Source: Microbacterium arborescens
GTDB lineage: Bacteria > Actinomycetota > Actinomycetes > Actinomycetales > Microbacteriaceae
DNA: 64,000 bases
Assembly: GCA_003339645.1 (NCBI GenBank)
Contig: QNUV01000021.1
Span: 310,001 to 374,000 of the forward strand
Reading direction: 5' to 3'
The position numbers were made by a program, and so were the translations under genes. The notes below the pieces were generated by a model. That model was not told where the DNA came from, did no database searches, and was given only the letters and a program-made list of their open reading frames with translations. Positions 61,345 through 64,000 of the stretch are shown in pieces. Positions within the stretch are counted from its first letter, which is position 1, and every line of letters begins with the position of its first letter.

Positions 61345-62349
61345 TCAGGCGGTGGAGTCGCGGACGACGAGCTCGGGACGGAAGCGCACGCGGCGCTCGT
61401 GCTCGCCGCCGGGATCGTCGAGGCCGCGCAACAGGAGGTCGACGGCGCGGTATCCGATCTCGTGCGCGGGCTGGCGGATCGAGCTGAGCGGCACGACGGT
61501 GGCCGACGCGAAGTCGATGTCGTCGTAGCCGATCAGGGCGACCTCCTCGGGCACCCTCAGGCGCCCGAGGACCGCGAAGGCCTGCAGCACGCCGACGGCG
61601 AGCAGATCGTTCGCGGCGAACACGGCATCGACGCGGTCCTCTCCGCGGCGCTCGCGCAGCTGCTCCCCGGCGGCGCGGCCGTGCAGCACCGACAGGGCGG
61701 GCACGGCGATCTCCTCCAGCCGTGCGTCGGCGACCTCGGCCACCGCACGCCGCGCACCCTCGAGACGATCGGCGACCTGACGGATCGACACCGGCCCGCG
61801 GACGAAAGCGATACGCCGGCGCCCGCGCGCCAAGAGATGCGACACGGCGAGGTAGCCGCCCTCGACGTCGTCGACCGAGACCGAGGCGAAGACGTCGTCG
61901 GGTACCTCGCGGTCGACGAGGACGACGGGGACACCCGCCGCCTGCAGCCCGCGCAGCCGTTCGAGGTCATCGCTCGCGGGAGTCACGAGCACGCCGTTGA
62001 CACGCTGCTCGCGGAAGAGGTCGAGGTACGCCGACTCGCGCTCGGGCTTCTCGTCGCTCGTGCTGAGCAGCACGGCCATGCCGCTCTCGGCCGCACGCTC
62101 CTCCGCGCCCCGTGCGACCTCGGCGAAGAACGGGTTGCCGATGTCGAGCACCACGAGACCGATCGATCGGCTCCGCCCGGCCCGCAGCTGCCGCGCCGCA
62201 TCGTTGCGGACGAATCCCAGATCGGCGATGGCCTGCTGCACGCGCGCGACCATCTCGGGCGACACGCGCGTCGGGTTGTTGAGGACGTTCGAGACGGTCC
62301 CCACCGAAACGGATGCCGCGACCGCGACATCCCGCACGCTCACTGCCAT
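61345..62349 (-). CDS. LacI-family regulator of the rhamnose locus
   Basis: This 334-residue protein has the LacI helix-turn-helix at about 4-25 (VRDVAVAASVSVGTVSNVLN), hinge RQLRAGRSRSIGLVV and a sugar-binding domain (VDDVEGGYLAVSHLLARGRRRIAFV, VFAANDLLAVGVLQA). It diverges from rhaM-rhaI, and two LacI-type dyads lie in the gap, so it probably senses L-rhamnose or a derivative. The ATG at 62349 lies seven bases after a TACGGT -10 box; a GTG nine bases earlier would start before it. It is not closely related to the two LacI proteins of the galactan locus. Confidence 0.9.
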   Translation of the reverse strand: MAVSVRDVAVAASVSVGTVSNVLNNPTRVSPEMVARVQQAIADLGFVRNDAARQLRAGRSRSIGLVVLDIGNPFFAEVARGAEERAAESGMAVLLSTSDEKPERESAYLDLFREQRVNGVLVTPASDDLERLRGLQAAGVPVVLVDREVPDDVFASVSVDDVEGGYLAVSHLLARGRRRIAFVRGPVSIRQVADRLEGARRAVAEVADARLEEIAVPALSVLHGRAAGEQLRERRGEDRVDAVFAANDLLAVGVLQAFAVLGRLRVPEEVALIGYDDIDFASATVVPLSSIRQPAHEIGYRAVDLLLRGLDDPGGEHERRVRFRPELVVRDSTA

Positions 62350-62356
62350 GCACACC

Positions 62357-62362
62357 ACCGTA
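62357..62362 (-). promoter_or_regulatory. -10 box for leaderless LacI gene
   Basis: TACGGT on the minus strand is followed by seven bases and the ATG at 62349, with no ribosome site between. Confidence 0.45.
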
Positions 62363-62392
62363 GCGCGAGCACGGCGGCAGCGGCAGGATGTG

Positions 62393-62452
62393 GGTAAGCG
62401 CTTGCCGTTTGTGCTCCCGCGAACAACCCGCTACGCTCGTGAAACGATTCAC
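62393..62452 (+). promoter_or_regulatory. rhaM promoter and two LacI-type operators
   Basis: TTGTGC (62409-62414), 17 bases and TACGCT (62432-62437) form a promoter for rhaM. GTGAAACGATTCAC (62439-62452), a near-perfect LacI-type palindrome, covers the start point. A second site, GGTAAGCGCTTGCC (62393-62406), lies just upstream of the -35 box. Both are good operators for the divergent LacI. Confidence 0.72.
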
Positions 62453-62474
62453 AACCGCTCACCAAGGAGCCTCG

Positions 62475-62900
62475 ATGACGAGTGCATCTGCCCACCGGGT
62501 CTGCTTCTCGTTGCAGATACGCCCGGACCTGCTCGATGAGTACATCGCCCGGCATACCCCTGTCTGGCCCGAGATGCTGGCGGAGATCGCGGCATCCGGC
62601 CGTCGCAACTACTCGCTGTTCCTCGGCGAGGGCGGACGACTCATCGGCTACTACGAGGTCGACGACGATGCAGCGGCTCAGGCCTACCTCGCCGCGTCGC
62701 CCGTCGCCGCCCGCTGGGAGGCCGAGATGGCGCGCTTCTTCGTCGGGCTCGAAGGCCGCCCCGACCAGGCCGCCACACCCCTGACCGAGGTCTTCAACCT
62801 GCACGACCAACTCGCGGCGGCGACCACCGCCGCGGCCGTCACCGACACGGCCGCCACGACATCCACCGAAAACCCCGACGAAAGCGACGACGCATCGTGA
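62475..62900 (+). CDS. rhaM: L-rhamnose mutarotase
   Basis: This 141-residue protein has the RhaM ferredoxin-like fold in its first about 108 residues: CFSLQIRPDLLDEYIARHTPVWPEML, NYSLFLGEGGRLIGYYE and a late WEAEMARFF. It interconverts the anomers of L-rhamnose for the isomerase. The usual length is about 104; the extra tail of about 30 residues rich in Ala, Thr and Asp is probably disordered. AAGGAG six bases upstream sets the start. It overlaps rhaI by four bases (GTGA). Confidence 0.92.
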   Translation: MTSASAHRVCFSLQIRPDLLDEYIARHTPVWPEMLAEIAASGRRNYSLFLGEGGRLIGYYEVDDDAAAQAYLAASPVAARWEAEMARFFVGLEGRPDQAATPLTEVFNLHDQLAAATTAAAVTDTAATTSTENPDESDDAS

Positions 62901-64000
62901 GCACCCTCTCCCCCGACCATTTCGCCCTGCTCGAGCGCCAGGGCATCGAGCTGCCCAGCTGGGCGTTCGGCAACTCCGGCACCCGGTTCCGGGTCTTCCC
63001 CACCGCCGGCACGCCCCGCGATCCGTTCGAGAAGATTGCGGATGCCGCCGAGGTCAACCGTGTGACGGGCCTCGCTCCCGCCGTCGCCCTGCACATCCCG
63101 TGGGACAAGGTCGACGACTTCGGCGCCCTGCGCCGACACGCCGAAGACCTCGGTGTCTCGCTCGGCACGATCAACTCCAACACGTTCCAGGACGAGGACT
63201 ACAAGTTCGGCGCCCTCACCCACGAGGACGACGCGATCCGCCGCAAGGCCATCGACCACCACCTCGAGTGCATCGACGTGATGGATGCCACGGGCTCGCG
63301 CGACCTGAAGATCTGGCTGGCCGAGGGGTCGAACTACCCCGGGCAGAACGACATGCGCGCACGCCAGGACCGCCTGGCCGACTCGCTGCAGCGGATCTAC
63401 GACCGCCTCACGGGCGAGCAGCGCCTCGTGCTGGAGTACAAGTTCTTCGAGCCGTCGTTCTACCACACCGACGTCCCCGACTGGGGGACGAGCTACGTGC
63501 AGGTGGCGGCCCTCGGCGAGCGCGCGATGGTGTGCCTCGACACCGGGCACCACGCCCCCGGCACGAACATCGAGTTCATCGTCATGCAGCTGCTGCGCCT
63601 CGGCAAGCTCGGCTCGTTCGACTTCAACTCGCGCTTCTACGCCGACGACGACCTCATCGTGGGCGCGGCCGACCCGTTCCAGCTGTTCCGCATCCTCGTC
63701 GAGGTGCTGCGCGGCGGCGGCTTCGACAACCCCGACGTGGTCTTCATGCTCGACCAGTGCCACAACATCGAGGCGAAGATCCCCGGGCAGATCCGCTCGG
63801 TGCTCAACGTCCAGGAGATGACCGCCCGCGCATTGCTCATCGACGCCGACGCCCTCGCCGCCGCCCGCACCGCGAACGACGTGCTCGGGGCGCAGGCGGT
63901 GTTCATGGACGCCTTCTACACCGACGTGCGTCCGGCCCTGGCCGAGTGGCGCGAGTCGCGGGGGCTTCCCGCCGACCCGATGGCCGCGTACGCGGCATCC
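62897..64000 (+). CDS. rhaI: L-rhamnose isomerase, 3' end beyond window
   Basis: The first 368 residues of a xylose-isomerase-like TIM barrel are present and the frame is open at the window end. Metal-binding features are visible: VLEYKFFEP (Glu), CLDTGHHAPG (Asp, His) and SFDFNSRFYADDD (Asp). It converts L-rhamnose to L-rhamnulose and resembles the RhaI type of actinobacteria and rhizobia, about 385-390 residues, so about 20 are missing. Starts at GTG overlapping the rhaM stop. Kinase and aldolase genes are expected just outside. Confidence 0.9.
   Translation, partial: MSTLSPDHFALLERQGIELPSWAFGNSGTRFRVFPTAGTPRDPFEKIADAAEVNRVTGLAPAVALHIPWDKVDDFGALRRHAEDLGVSLGTINSNTFQDEDYKFGALTHEDDAIRRKAIDHHLECIDVMDATGSRDLKIWLAEGSNYPGQNDMRARQDRLADSLQRIYDRLTGEQRLVLEYKFFEPSFYHTDVPDWGTSYVQVAALGERAMVCLDTGHHAPGTNIEFIVMQLLRLGKLGSFDFNSRFYADDDLIVGAADPFQLFRILVEVLRGGGFDNPDVVFMLDQCHNIEAKIPGQIRSVLNVQEMTARALLIDADALAAARTANDVLGAQAVFMDAFYTDVRPALAEWRESRGLPADPMAAYAAS

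Overview
The window is about 70% G+C, with frequent GTG starts, TANNNT-type -10 boxes, several apparently leaderless genes and repeated use of the hexamer GCATCC for Ala-Ser. This fits a high-GC actinobacterium of the Microbacteriaceae, probably Microbacterium or a close relative (inference from sequence style only). No rRNA, tRNA, CRISPR array, transposase or prophage gene was seen. No gene-free stretch exceeds 300 bases; the longest gap is 61088-61344.

Most of the window is a plant-polysaccharide utilisation island aimed at pectin side chains. At the left edge is the 3' end of a secreted rhamnogalacturonan lyase (PL11). Next comes a galactan/arabinogalactan locus (1.5-17.8 kb): a large surface-anchored GH30 galactanase-like enzyme, a LacI regulator, a CUT1-type sugar importer without its ATPase, an intracellular GH51 arabinofuranosidase and GH35 beta-galactosidase, then galE, a second LacI, galT and galK. 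Near-palindromic operators lie over the promoters of both LacI regulons.

The middle (17.9-31.7 kb) is a general block. It holds an Asp23/Gls24 envelope-stress operon with a CsbD protein, a divergent ECF sigma factor operon that encodes a zinc-finger/Asp23 fusion, a GNAT-membrane fusion protein with a carboxylesterase, a lipoate-protein ligase-like enzyme, an ABC-FtsX efflux pair, an alpha/beta hydrolase and a MarR-MFS pair.

The right half (31.8-64 kb) returns to pectin. A second, complete PL11 lyase and a TetR-GH2 operon lie on the minus strand. Divergent from TetR is a long co-directional run: an Opp/Dpp-type importer (with a permease-ATPase fusion), GH3, a serine hydrolase, GH78 alpha-L-rhamnosidase and a DUF5060/DUF4038/DUF5605 glycosidase of apiosidase type. 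A GntR regulator then controls a tightly packed operon that I read as D-apiose/D-apionate catabolism: MFS transporter, lerK, a RpiB-like isomerase, a TIM-like isomerase, oiaC, apnO, an SDR and apnL. It would carry apiose through apionolactone, apionate, 3-oxo-isoapionate and L-erythrulose to erythrose 4-phosphate. The usual apiose dehydrogenase (Gfo/Idh/MocA family) is absent and the SDR is its natural replacement. The window ends in a rhamnose locus: a LacI regulator, rhaM and the start of rhaI.

Together, lyases and glycosidases release galactose, arabinose, rhamnose and apiose; dedicated importers take up oligomers or monomers; and the galactose, rhamnose and apiose routes begin here under LacI, TetR and GntR control. 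Perfect hairpins separate most convergent gene pairs, and two of these sites carry copies of the same 57-bp dyad repeat.
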